Source: Verrucomicrobiia bacterium
Lineage (GTDB): Bacteria; Verrucomicrobiota; Verrucomicrobiia; Limisphaerales; Fontisphaeraceae
Direction: 5' to 3'
Length of the DNA stretch: 64,000 nt
Assembly (NCBI GenBank): GCA_026414565.1
Contig: JAOAIT010000018.1
Location: 248,001-312,000, forward strand
The notes under the pieces were generated by a model. That model saw only the letters and a list, made by a program, of their open reading frames with translations, had not been told where the DNA came from and made no database searches. Below are positions 43,001 through 51,029 of this stretch, piece after piece. The position numbers were made by a program, and so were the translations under genes. Numbering within the stretch: position 1 is the first letter of the stretch; every line of letters begins with the position of its first letter.

Positions 43001-46000
43001 AGGTGAAGTTCGTGGCGACGGTCAGTGAGGGCCCATTGACGCCCGCAGCCCGGATGTCGGTGAGGGTCAAGGGATAAGTGGTGTATTCACTCTGCGGGCC
43101 GGTAGCCACGAAGATGGCCCTGCCATCCGTACGCAAACGCCAGCCGTAAACCGGAAGCCCGCCGCCCACCTGGATGGCGTTCGGAGTATATACCGACGCC
43201 GGATCCAGCGGACGGTTGAATTCGATAATCGCCCCGTCCATGGTAGCCTCGGAGCGGATCCGCACAATTTGCAGCGGCGTCGGGTCTTCGGCGAAGGCAA
43301 TCGTTACGCTCGCCTCCGCCCGGCTGAAGGCGTTGCTGATTACATACGTGTAAACGGTGCCGGCGTCGGCGGGAGTAGCGTTAATTTCCAAAGTGTAACC
43401 CCGCCCGGAAGCCCCCGGAATGGGTACGCCATTGCGGTACCATTGCATGATGTAAGGTCCGGCGCCCTGGATACCCCGAGCTTTCAAGACCACGCGGCCC
43501 GCATAAGTCAATGGCATTGCAGGCGTAATCTCCTGCACGCGCACCGGACCAAGCGGCGCCTCAAACAGCGAGGCGGGGATGAAGGAATCCGACGCGGGGG
43601 TGGTAGTGCTGTTGATGGTGTAGGCGATGCCGAAGCCGTCGCCACCCGTGCCTTCCGCATGGATGAATTCGAAGTAGTAACGCTGGCCCGCCACCATGTT
43701 AATGCCGCCCAATTGATAGCGGTTGCCAGTGCCGTAGTTGGTGCCCGATGAACCGCTGCTATAGGCAATCAGCACGGCATCAGCCGGATCCCAACTATTA
43801 ACGGCATTGGTATTCATGAACATCCGCGAACCGTCGTCCGACTTGATCCAGAAGCGGTACAAACCGGAGCTTTGCGGCACGAAATAGCCGCGGACCCGCG
43901 CACCATAGTTGTTCAGGGTCGAATCAATGAAGTTCGGGAAGTTAAATACGGGCGCATTGGTGTAATACAGCACGTCCACCGCGCCTCCCAGAACCCGCGG
44001 ATGATAAATCAGGTCCTGCAAGCGGCCGCCGTAGTTGGGCACGTTCTGCCACATCTCGAACAGGATGGGATTGCTCGCATAATTGGGAGCGGTCACCGAG
44101 CGAGTGACCTCTGCCAAGGGGTTATTGGCAGCGTCAGTCATGTTGATGAAGGTCACGTTGTAGTTGGCGCCCGCAATCAGGGCAGCATTCACAGTGAGCA
44201 CCACCCGAGTGTTGTTGCCATAAGGCTCGGCTTTCAATACCGTCAGGGGGGTGTTCCCTGCGTCCACAACCAAATAACTTGCGATGTTGGTCAATGCGCT
44301 CAGGCTCATGCCCTCGGAGAAGGTGACGAGCAGGCTGTTGGTGGATCCCGGGGCCACCACCACCGAGGAAACGGTGGGTGCCGTGCTATCCGTCATGTTC
44401 ACCACCAGCTCCCGGGAAATCGCCTGCGCGCCCGGCACTTGAACAATGCAACGGTAGCGGGCTCCATGATCGCTCCAATACCGCAACGTGGGCGTGGTGT
44501 AGGAGGCGCTGGTGGAAGCCACTCCCGGAATGGTCACAAACGAGCTGCTGCCGGGCTCTGCACGTTGCCAGATGTAGCGAAGCTCTGAAGCCGGCGCCAC
44601 CGTCGCGGTGGCGGCCACCGTCAGGGCCAGGGTGTTACTGTCAGCTACACTGGCCGAGGCAGCCAGGTCGGTGGTGATGGTCACCGTGGCTCCAGGATAA
44701 GTAAATTCGCCAAAGTCACGGAAGCGGCCCGAGGCCTTGCCCATGTACCAGTTGGCATTGTAGTGTACCGTGCCAAACAGGCCCACCCACATCGTCTCCG
44801 GCGAACTCTTGGTATAGGAACCGGTCAGCACCGTCCAAGTGACCCCGTTGGTGCTGGCGTAGGGCGTAAAGGTATCGCCCGCACGGCGCAAGCGAATCCA
44901 ACAGTTCGGGAACGTCACCACCGGCGTGGTGGCGCTGTGAATGGTGGCAGCCCCCTCGGCCGGAGTGGCCCGCCGGCCGGCTTCAAACCGGTTCAGGCCC
45001 TGCCACAACAGAGACGTGGCCGGCGGGAACGGATGCACCGTCACCCACGGTGCGGCAGAATACAAGTCGTCGCGGGCCGTCAGACCAAACTTGGCCAGAT
45101 CAGAGGAATTTTGGGCCTCCATAATCAGTGTCTCAGGGGCGCGAACGATTTCTTCCACCCGCACCACGATATCAAAGTCGCCCTTGCGCGGAATCAGGAA
45201 GAAATACCCCTGGTCACTGTTGCCCCACACATCTGCACCGCCGGCAGAGAAATCAATGGCATTGGGGGCTGGAGCCGCTTCAACATTGCCATAAACCAGC
45301 GGATAACCAATGTTGGTTCCGAGGTAGTTCCAGTCCCACCCGGTGCCGGCCACCGTGCCCCCGCCCACGTTGCCACTGGCATCCGCAATGTTGGCCGCAG
45401 TCACCGAGAAGGTGGTGGAAGGCAGCGCCGTGAGCAAATCCAGTCGTACGGTCCGGTAATCATCCAACAAAGTGGCCTTGCCCACGCTGGCACCGGTCAC
45501 TGTGTAGTTGGCCGGGTTTTCGGCCGTGGCTTTGGTCACTGTCTCGCTGAAGACCACCGTGGCCAAATGCCGTCCCGCCGCACCGGCCGAAACCAGGGTT
45601 GGCCCGGTGGTGTCAGTGCCCTGGACGGTGAGTCGCGCCACACTGCTGGTCACCGAGCCATAAGGGCTGGAGGCCACCACATAATACAACGTCCCATTCA
45701 TCGCCGCGTTGGCCGGCGGAGTCGTGTAAATAATGTTCGTCGCCCCCGGAATGGCCACACCATTGGCATACCACTGCAGCGAGGGGCTGGCCAGCAAGCT
45801 GCCTTCAAGCCCCACCCGGAAAGTGGCCAGCGTGCCGGGCGTCACAGTTTGCGACAGAGGCGCCGAGGAAATCAACGGCAGCGGCCGATAATCCTCGTAA
45901 ATGGCGAGGTCGTCCAGGTTGTCAGTGCCCGTATCGTTGTTGCCGCGGAAGGAGACAAACACATCCGGATCCCGCGCGATGACAGTGTTCGGTATCAGCA

Positions 46001-48860
46001 TGGGCGCGAAGTAATGGACCATGCGGCCGGGCACCAGGCCATCGGCACCATAATCCCACACATGACCGGTTACACGGATGTTGTAGTTGTCCACGTTTTC
46101 AAACCAAACGACCACCCTGTACCAACGGTTGTTCAGCGGTCGGTTGCGATTGACCACGATGCCGTCCACCACGGTGGTGTCGGTTGACTCCTTGTTTTGG
46201 AAGCGGAAGTCAGTTTCCGGGCTGCTGTTGGCCACGGTGTCCCAGCGCAGCGTAATCCATTGTTTGTCCGCATCGGCATTTGGCCGGCTCTGCGGCCCCT
46301 GCACCAGGCCCAACTGGAGAATGCGCTGCGGGTTGCCGCTGCCGCCCGCCGTCTTGAATTTGACCATCATGGTCACGCCAATGACTTTGCCGGCGCGTGA
46401 GAAGTTGAAGCTGCGGTTGGTCAAGGTGGCCGAACCGTCCGCATTGTTCGGGAGATCGAGCGATGGAGAGTTGCTGACACCGCCGGTGTTTACCCAGTTG
46501 AAATTGCCCGCATTGGTGTGATAGGTGCTCTTGAAGCCGGCTTCCGTATTGAAGGGATCAAAGAACGTGGGCGCCGGATAATTAACCTGCAGGGTGGCGG
46601 CGGAACTGGTGGTGGCGCCCCGGTCGTTCATGGCCACCACGCTGTAGCGTCCCACGTTTTGCATGTTGGCGTTGTTGATCACCAGCGTCGCCGACGTGGC
46701 GCCCGGAATATCAATCCCGTTTAATTGCCATTGGAAACTGGCCGGCGGATCGGCATTGACCGCCACGGTGAAGGTGGCGCTGCCGCCGATGATCGTGGTT
46801 TGATTGGCCGGTTGCGTGGTGATGATAGGGGCAAATTTCACATCCAGAAATGCCACCGAACTGGTCTGACTGAAGAAGTTGTTGGCCACCACCACCGAGT
46901 AGTTGCCTTCATTGGTGATTTGAATGTTATTGAGCGTAAAGGAAACATTGGTGGCCCCGCTCACCAGTTGGCCGTCCTTGTACCACTGGTATGTCAGCAG
47001 GTTCCCCGTGGCCGCCACCGTGAACGTATGGCTGCCGCCCACGCCCACCACCGCTCCCTGCGGGGGTGTGGTGATGCTCACCGGCAGCACCACCGTCACA
47101 TTGGCCACGGTGCTGGTGGCGGCCCCCAAATCGTTTGTGATGATCGCCCGATACTGCCCGGAATCGGCGGCCGTCCAAGACAACCGCGCGAAGGCGTTGG
47201 AAGCAGGCGCCTCAGAGGTCACATTTTGCCACGCTGTATCCACCAGTTTCTGCCAGATAAAGGTCAGCGGCGTCTGCCCACGGGCCTGGATGCTGAATCC
47301 GCCGAAGCTCGCCTCGGCGAAGTAGTACTGCGCCTGCGGCTGCTGGGTGATTACCGGCACCAGTAACACTGTCACCGTGGCCACCGAACTGGTCACGCTG
47401 CCCGCGGCATTGGCCACCACCACGTCATAGGCCCCTCCGTCGCTAATTGCGGTATTGCTCTTTGAATAACTGGCACTGGTGGCCCCGCCAATGTTGGCAC
47501 CGTCCTTCCGCCATTGGTAGGTCAGCGTCCCCTGCCCCACCGCCACCACCGAAAGATTGAAGGTGCCGCCCTCGGGCACGCTGACACTTTGCGGCTGCAC
47601 CACAATGGCTGGAGGCGTCAGCACGCTGCGCTCCGGCGACTGGCTGCTCTCGCCCTCAGGCAAATTGCCCGTGACAACGTAGTAGTAAGTGGCGCCATTG
47701 GTGATGGTATTGTCGCTGTAGCTCGTGCCCGACACGCTGCCGCTGAGCAACTGATAGGGTCCACCCGAAACCAGCGAGCGATACACCTTGTAGCTCGTCG
47801 CTCCTGTCAAGGCCGGCCAGCTCAAATCAACCTGGCCGTTATTATAGGTCGCCGTCAGGTCCGCCACCGCCGCCAAGGGCAAGCCGCTGACTTCCGCCGA
47901 GTAGAACCCTTCACCCAGCGCGGAAGCCGCATTGATGATGTAGTAATAAGTGGTGCCATTGACCAGACCCGTGTCCAAAAGCGCCGTTTGCGTGGTGTTG
48001 GTGATCAGCGTGTACGGCCCGCCCGCCGTAGTGGCACGTTGGATGTTATAACTGGAGGCACCGCTTACCGGCGCCCAGGAGAGCCGCAGCGCCCCGTCGC
48101 GCCGTTGCACCGTTATCGAAGGCGCGGGCAGTGCCTGGGCAATAACGACCCCATAAGACGCCCGGCCGCCATTGTCCGGCCCAAAGGTTTTCACCAGACC
48201 CGCAGGCACCGTTTTGACATAGACCGACATGAAATCGTTAAGCGAGCCGTCGTTGTTGTTGTCGTTGGCCACTTCATCCGGCCAGTCCGCCCGCCCGGCG
48301 CGGTTGAGGCCGTTCATTACCGCGACCCAGCCATTAGTAACCAGCCATTGCATGTTGTTGGGACCGAAGACTGGCGGGTCGTTTGCGTTCGGAGTGGCTT
48401 CGCCCAGACGGTTGTCCACCAACAGATAGACGCGGGACGGCACCGCCAGGTAGATGTCCAGCACCAAGTTGGTGTTATCACGATTGTCATTGCCAATCAT
48501 GATATATTCCGCCCCCTGCAAATAAGGCAGGGACACCGGCTGGCCCAATCCATTGGTGAACCATTTCCAAGTGTGCGTGCGGTCCACGTAGGCAGGAACA
48601 CCGTTGTCAAAGAGGGGCACGGTGTATGGGTCTAGAAATTCGCCGGGCACCCCGTTGGTGAAAGTCACCCCGGTCCATTTGGCCGTAACGGTGTCCGTCG
48701 GTTCATTATCGCCCCCCGTTTCCACCACATTGGTGATATTGGGGAAGGCCATCAGGGCCAACGTCATGAACACGTACGCGACCATCACGCCAAGGCGGGC
48801 GGGCCAGCGGCGGAAGGTCCGGGCCAGTTGACGATACGTGGAGACAGGCTTGGTTTTCAT
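37077..48860 (-). CDS. Giant modular secreted surface protein (Fn3, Ig-like, PA14, ConA-like)
   Basis: An open frame of 3927 residues. The ATG at 48860 starts a basic N-terminus and a signal/membrane segment (VMVAYVFMTLALMAF). Domains in order, by nucleotide position: two Fn3 domains (48130-47620); four Ig-like domains with QPQSVSVPEGGTF-type starts (47610-46570); a LamG-like jelly roll (46570-45900); an Ig-like domain; six tandem modules (45625-38750; see the repeat entry); a cadherin-like domain with a jelly roll inserted (38750-37830); an HYR-like domain; an Ig-like domain; and a C-terminal GFSFTVETVAGAWYWIEY domain seen at the end of many verrucomicrobial surface proteins. Several PA14 units have SDDGS-type calcium loops. 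Likely function: adhesion, or binding of glycans at the cell surface. No catalytic domain or sorting tag is seen. Confidence 0.93.
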   Translation of the reverse strand: MKTKPVSTYRQLARTFRRWPARLGVMVAYVFMTLALMAFPNITNVVETGGDNEPTDTVTAKWTGVTFTNGVPGEFLDPYTVPLFDNGVPAYVDRTHTWKWFTNGLGQPVSLPYLQGAEYIMIGNDNRDNTNLVLDIYLAVPSRVYLLVDNRLGEATPNANDPPVFGPNNMQWLVTNGWVAVMNGLNRAGRADWPDEVANDNNNDGSLNDFMSVYVKTVPAGLVKTFGPDNGGRASYGVVIAQALPAPSITVQRRDGALRLSWAPVSGASSYNIQRATTAGGPYTLITNTTQTALLDTGLVNGTTYYYIINAASALGEGFYSAEVSGLPLAAVADLTATYNNGQVDLSWPALTGATSYKVYRSLVSGGPYQLLSGSVSGTSYSDNTITNGATYYYVVTGNLPEGESSQSPERSVLTPPAIVVQPQSVSVPEGGTFNLSVVAVGQGTLTYQWRKDGANIGGATSASYSKSNTAISDGGAYDVVVANAAGSVTSSVATVTVLLVPVITQQPQAQYYFAEASFGGFSIQARGQTPLTFIWQKLVDTAWQNVTSEAPASNAFARLSWTAADSGQYRAIITNDLGAATSTVANVTVVLPVSITTPPQGAVVGVGGSHTFTVAATGNLLTYQWYKDGQLVSGATNVSFTLNNIQITNEGNYSVVVANNFFSQTSSVAFLDVKFAPIITTQPANQTTIIGGSATFTVAVNADPPASFQWQLNGIDIPGATSATLVINNANMQNVGRYSVVAMNDRGATTSSAATLQVNYPAPTFFDPFNTEAGFKSTYHTNAGNFNWVNTGGVSNSPSLDLPNNADGSATLTNRSFNFSRAGKVIGVTMMVKFKTAGGSGNPQRILQLGLVQGPQSRPNADADKQWITLRWDTVANSSPETDFRFQNKESTDTTVVDGIVVNRNRPLNNRWYRVVVWFENVDNYNIRVTGHVWDYGADGLVPGRMVHYFAPMLIPNTVIARDPDVFVSFRGNNDTGTDNLDDLAIYEDYRPLPLISSAPLSQTVTPGTLATFRVGLEGSLLASPSLQWYANGVAIPGATNIIYTTPPANAAMNGTLYYVVASSPYGSVTSSVARLTVQGTDTTGPTLVSAGAAGRHLATVVFSETVTKATAENPANYTVTGASVGKATLLDDYRTVRLDLLTALPSTTFSVTAANIADASGNVGGGTVAGTGWDWNYLGTNIGYPLVYGNVEAAPAPNAIDFSAGGADVWGNSDQGYFFLIPRKGDFDIVVRVEEIVRAPETLIMEAQNSSDLAKFGLTARDDLYSAAPWVTVHPFPPATSLLWQGLNRFEAGRRATPAEGAATIHSATTPVVTFPNCWIRLRRAGDTFTPYASTNGVTWTVLTGSYTKSSPETMWVGLFGTVHYNANWYMGKASGRFRDFGEFTYPGATVTITTDLAASASVADSNTLALTVAATATVAPASELRYIWQRAEPGSSSFVTIPGVASTSASYTTPTLRYWSDHGARYRCIVQVPGAQAISRELVVNMTDSTAPTVSSVVVAPGSTNSLLVTFSEGMSLSALTNIASYLVVDAGNTPLTVLKAEPYGNNTRVVLTVNAALIAGANYNVTFINMTDAANNPLAEVTRSVTAPNYASNPILFEMWQNVPNYGGRLQDLIYHPRVLGGAVDVLYYTNAPVFNFPNFIDSTLNNYGARVRGYFVPQSSGLYRFWIKSDDGSRMFMNTNAVNSWDPADAVLIAYSSGSSGTNYGTGNRYQLGGINMVAGQRYYFEFIHAEGTGGDGFGIAYTINSTTTPASDSFIPASLFEAPLGPVRVQEITPAMPLTYAGRVVLKARGIQGAGPYIMQWYRNGVPIPGASGRGYTLEINATPADAGTVYTYVISNAFSRAEASVTIAFAEDPTPLQIVRIRSEATMDGAIIEFNRPLDPASVYTPNAIQVGGGLPVYGWRLRTDGRAIFVATGPQSEYTTYPLTLTDIRAAGVNGPSLTVATNFTSHFLVQGFVRVERYDEIGKWDFVAPGTPASGLYLNQKFVDKQPDVVDVRNIFYYAPANLEYYGARVIGWFVPPETGNYAFYVRSDDGSILFVNPTGPAAEGKQVVARVESANVAFNNTVNGNPRYSVAALSAGQRYYVEAVMQEGTGGDYVTAIIRGPNNYYVPSDNSSEPGTSGAYFLMPVAPENRTDVYVLQPPGTVTVAPGQSATLTVMAAGIDTRLPIQYVWQRETAYGSGVFTNIPYALANTYVTPPVSEPTNRFRVMCYTPSGFASAIGTVILSAPDAVGPAIIGASVKVMAREQVRVMFNKALAPATANNTANYRITDGLADVPVVSAALQADGTTVLLTLAQALMPGAAYNVIVNNVTDTVSPANPVPANTSYKFWVPQGYIVRKQYNFTSSNNPGSLSALTNTTVWLNDQPSVIELMTVPDKPTLNIDYYATRFQGYLIPERTGNYTFYIASDDNGELYLSTDENPANIRLICYEPSYGNSRDWTSNAGGRRGINPATGMQANISVPIFLQAGKAYYIEVRHREGSGGDYVAINWKAPGDIDPVNGVISRIGPDNLSGLTPNSFARVTGLPASITTNELATVTLAPQIDGFPLVSIQWRTNGVPVANATNRTYTTPTLSFAAHNGMAVDVVVVTTYNSITSSPTVINVVRDLEAPTLVAAQGGWRGTREFWLRFSEPVSAASAGNTANYLVTNDAGALTVVSAQLMANNRDVLLTLSPLPTEGATYTVVAANIADRAATPNVSGALVTTVTAWTFTTNFVYYERYTNITGSAITDLTNNAKYQARTADITGFTNFVNLGNNLTDALWNNYGAVIRGFFTPQVSGPHVIYVAHDDAVIVRASPDDNPANAVEIINQPCCQGTFADGLRSFTNNLVAGQRYFFEVLGKEGGGGDYFRLAIRPWIDVSDPSYTDPSTLPPLGGSGIGVYAPPSAITITQPPQSANVVAYRSATLSVQAAVNPAPLTEFLAYQWRSNGVNIVGANGPVYTTPILTPDLVAVNYSVVVMAPGAAPVESAVATVTVVADVEPPTIQWAVALDGYQLYVRFNELLETVLYNPADATLYSANNGTINFLSGELLPDGRTVKLTSDSYLATGTELACQMAYDRSQNLAFNLSATIQNYGFRLADIGLGLGQLTGPSVVSMLDLGVFSVNCDGVDIWGTTDGGQLMYRPVTGDFDIRVRVQSLTQANAWTKAGIMARETTNNASFNVYMCSTPRGGQNTFSFQWRDSAVAPNSQSTGDAAIGLVRPPLADYPNNWVRLVRQGNAFSAYYSYDGVNWIWHYTRVSSLARTLLVGLATTSHDMNIRATAVYDNLYFPPPPSLTVDSSLENIQVNLGGSVTLTATIVNPPNSGPLTIKWFKNGVLVPGANSATLQLPNIQVADGGVYVVVAGNHGGETSSQPLVVNVVNQRPVTGADTLTTQANTPVTVPVAQLLANDSDPEGATLNFERVYAGLPRELSYNFNDGLLPVNTMTYGNAYIDAAGGVGNSGVLKLTDPVGSLNGSFVVNDSAISAMAVSEFTIRAKLFIGRGSANAADGMSINFATDLPDGPSPGPAEDGVGSGFGVNIDNYNSGGNEAPAIEVRVGSWLLRYPIAKINMSDYQDLYIRMDADGTVDVALGGVMYFNNVQTPYQPITGGRFGIYARTGGEYEAHYMDDLYILAVPRNTAQGGTVSVAGGQVTYTPPPSACGADTFYYAVNDGQTGSTVYQAVTVIIAETTPVPPVFVTGLQDQTMGAGTNHLLVVPDLRSQVVATDNGCYVVIEQIPAPGSELPLGTHTITMIATDGIGLTATNRANLSVYPTVPPLITVQPTNVTATAGSTVVFTVAAIGGDPALYQWKKDGVNIDGATSATLTLTNVMPASAGVYSVEVRNSVGSTMSQDATLVVTVVLPPTAPNITAPVYGPAGFSFTVETVAGAWYWIEYKNDLNDAQWQRLPAVQGTGGVLTLADPAPAGSKRFYRVAASTTQP
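38750..45625 (-). repeat. Six tandem three-domain modules within the giant gene
   Basis: Each module runs: an SbsA-like Ig domain (D-x-x-x-P-T start, then VxFSExxxxAxxxNxANYxV), a middle domain, and an Ig-like domain (WQR- or W-x-x-NGVPI-type core). Module starts are near 45625, 44393, 43290, 42160, 41025 and 39912, a period of about 1.1-1.23 kb. The middle domain is PA14 in modules 2-5 (YGARVRGYFVPQSSGLY, YYATRFQGYLIPERTGNY and the like). In modules 1 and 6 it is a ConA-like DUF1349-type domain (GDFDIVVRVEEI and GDFDIRVRVQSL). The copies are well diverged, so there is no long exact DNA repeat. Confidence 0.8.
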
Positions 48861-49201
48861 GGTGCTCACTGCTTTGAGGGTTCTAAATGACACCCCACAC
48901 GCCCCCTGCCCGATAGGGCGGGCTACCAGGCAACCACATAAAACAGCTTGTGGCTGAGGCACGTTTGGATGTCATTGCTGGGTTATAAAATTAGAGAACC
49001 GTCCAAAAAATGCAAGCCTGAATGAGAAAAAAATCTAAAAATTTTTATCCCCAAAATTGGTGACGTCCACAGCAAGCAAAGACCTCATGGTCTTGCGCGA
49101 ATCGGACCTCAAGCACGTTCAACATGTTGAGTTGCCGCCATTTTTTTCATTGTCACCCCCACCTCCCTGGCGTGAAGATGCGGGGGAAATTTCAGCGCCC
49201 T
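48861..49201. promoter_or_regulatory. Divergent intergenic region between the giant gene and the thioesterase gene
   Basis: A 341-bp gap with no gene. The middle (about 48985-49062) is strongly AT-rich, unlike its surroundings, and probably holds the promoter of the giant gene; a TATAAC -10 candidate at 48989-48984 lacks a good -35. A perfect 12-bp palindrome TCAACATGTTGA lies at 49119-49130. In-frame upstream starts of the thioesterase (ATG 49178) fall inside this region. Confidence 0.4.
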
Positions 49202-49600
49202 ATGGAAAAAATCCGCCGCTTTTTCAAGAACGACCGCTTTGCTGCCCGCGCCAACATTGAGCTGGTGTCGCTGGCCCCCGGCTACGCCAAATGCCGGATG
49301 CCCCTGCAGGACTACCACCTCAACGGCTATAACACCGTTCATGGAGGGGCCATTTTTACGCTGGCGGATTTCACCTTTGCCGCCGCCAGCAACTCCCACG
49401 GCAACATCGCCGTGGCCATCAATGCCTCCATTTCATTTTTGAAGGCCGGCGTCTCCGGCACCCTCTGGGCGGAGGCCCGCGAGCTGGCCCGCAACCCCAA
49501 ACTGGCCTCCTACACCGTGGAGGTGCGCGATGATGCCGGTGACCTGGTGGCCATCTTTCAAGGGATGGTCTATCGAAAAAGTGAGGTGATCCCCGAGTGA
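49202..49600 (+). CDS. PaaI-type hotdog thioesterase
   Basis: A 132-residue hotdog-fold protein from the ATG at 49202 (MEKIRRFFKNDRFA). The family motif GYNTVHGGAIFTLADF contains the HGG of the active site and the following acidic residue. ASISFLKAGVSGTLWAEARE and YTVEVRDDAGDLVAIFQGMVYRK are the later strands. It should hydrolyse acyl-CoA thioesters, often aromatic ones, in the cytoplasm. An ATG at 49178 would add eight residues. It converges on the next gene with 25 bp between the stops. Confidence 0.9.
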   Translation: MEKIRRFFKNDRFAARANIELVSLAPGYAKCRMPLQDYHLNGYNTVHGGAIFTLADFTFAAASNSHGNIAVAINASISFLKAGVSGTLWAEARELARNPKLASYTVEVRDDAGDLVAIFQGMVYRKSEVIPE

Positions 49601-49625
49601 CTGCCCCGATTCCCGGCCCATCCGC

Positions 49626-50870
49626 TTAGCGCGGCGGTTTGTTGGCCTTGGGGGTGGCCTGCAGGGATTGACGCAGGTTGGGGTCCACCATCGCGGCCAG
49701 ACGCAGGCGCGTCTCATCCAACACACCGAGCTGCGAAGATGCCTGAATTTGATTCCGCAGATGTTCCAAGAGTTGAAGCCGGGCCTGGGCCAGTTGCACG
49801 TCTTGGGGGGTAGGATTTTTGGGATCTTGAAAACCCTTCTTTTCCAGATCCCGAATGAGCCGATCCCTGGTTTTATCGGGCAAATCAGAACTCAACGCGG
49901 ACTGATACCACATTTGATTGGCCTGCTCATTTCTGCCGACGTACTCTGCAGCCAGCCGGCTTAATTCCTCGCGCAGTTTAGCATCGGCCAGGCGGGGATC
50001 CTGAAAGAGCTGCTGGGCGACGGGAAGAAAGTCCTGCTTCAACACACTTTGCAGATAATCCAAGGCATCCTTATTGATGCGCCCATCTGGCTGCACCAGG
50101 TTGGCCTGGGCCTGTTGCACGTAGGAGTGATCCCCATACATGGCCAGGATTTCCAAGGAGGGGCCAATGTCCCCCTTGGTGTTGGCCGCGGTGGCCAGTT
50201 GCGCATTGGCCGCGGCAATGGCGGCTTGTTGGTATTTGCCAGGGGCCATTTTTTCCAGGGTTTTGGCCAGCCGCAGCATTTCCTGCGGGCTGGCGGCCTG
50301 GGTCATGACCTGGGCCAGTAATTGTTCGGCTTGTTCACCGCCAATTTCCTGCACCACTTGCAGCAGCTCCTGCCGCAGCCAGCCAGCTTTGCCCCCCCCT
50401 GCCTTCCCCTTGCCTTGGGCGTCCAGCTTCATGTCCTCCCCTGCGGCCAGGAATTCCCTGATGGCCTCCAGCGACTGGGGGCCAGCCAGCACCAGTTCGC
50501 TCAACAAACGTTGAATGGCCCGCTGGCTATTGGGACCGCCACTTTGTTGCAACTCCCGAATGCGGGCCAGGATTTCCCGGGGGCTGGAAAGGCCGAGGGC
50601 GGGGCTGACTGACGGGACAACGGCCGCGCTATCTGCCGCCGCGACACGGGGAGCCCCTGCGGCTCCAGCGTTGTCCCGTTCTCCGGCCGGCCGCCGCCAC
50701 TTGGAGCTTGCCATCGCCTCCGCCACCGCCGCCGCGCCTTGTTGCTGCCACTGTTGTTCGAGCCGTTGAATTTCCGCCGCGTAATGCCGGTGCCATCGCT
50801 GGCCGGAAATGAAGTAACCCAGGACAAATGCCGCTGCGACTGCTCCCTGAAATAGAAGTGTCTTTTTCAT
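49626..50870 (-). CDS. Membrane-anchored helical protein of unknown function
   Basis: A 414-residue protein. Residues about 5-23 are a signal anchor (MKKTLLFQGAVAAAFVLGYF). Next comes a short coiled coil (AAEIQRLEQQWQQQG) and an A/P-rich linker. From about residue 95 to the end it is all helical, with repeat-like helix pairs (SEILARIRELQQ-like, SLEAIREFLAAG, QELLQVVQEIGGEQAEQLL, QEMLRLAKTLEKMAPGKYQQ) that suggest HEAT- or TPR-like stacking. No catalytic motif. It is divergent from dnaE. Confidence 0.7.
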   Translation of the reverse strand: MKKTLLFQGAVAAAFVLGYFISGQRWHRHYAAEIQRLEQQWQQQGAAAVAEAMASSKWRRPAGERDNAGAAGAPRVAAADSAAVVPSVSPALGLSSPREILARIRELQQSGGPNSQRAIQRLLSELVLAGPQSLEAIREFLAAGEDMKLDAQGKGKAGGGKAGWLRQELLQVVQEIGGEQAEQLLAQVMTQAASPQEMLRLAKTLEKMAPGKYQQAAIAAANAQLATAANTKGDIGPSLEILAMYGDHSYVQQAQANLVQPDGRINKDALDYLQSVLKQDFLPVAQQLFQDPRLADAKLREELSRLAAEYVGRNEQANQMWYQSALSSDLPDKTRDRLIRDLEKKGFQDPKNPTPQDVQLAQARLQLLEHLRNQIQASSQLGVLDETRLRLAAMVDPNLRQSLQATPKANKPPR

Positions 50871-51029
50871 AACCAGACTGAGTGCTTTTCAAGGGTCAAC
50901 AGGCATTACCACCTCATTTTCCACCTCCGTTCCTTGATTGCAATCCCTAAAACCGCATCAACCGGAGAAAGGCAGCCGGCTGCATTTTGCGGATAACAAA
51001 CACTGGACATTCCCCGGCCACCCCCCAAC

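Noticed and set aside
37035-48635. Very long plus-strand ORFs (up to 1028 codons) across 37-48.6 kb
   Set aside because: They are antisense shadows of the giant gene, produced by its biased codon use. They translate to H/R/G-rich low-complexity text with no domain, start signal or signal peptide.
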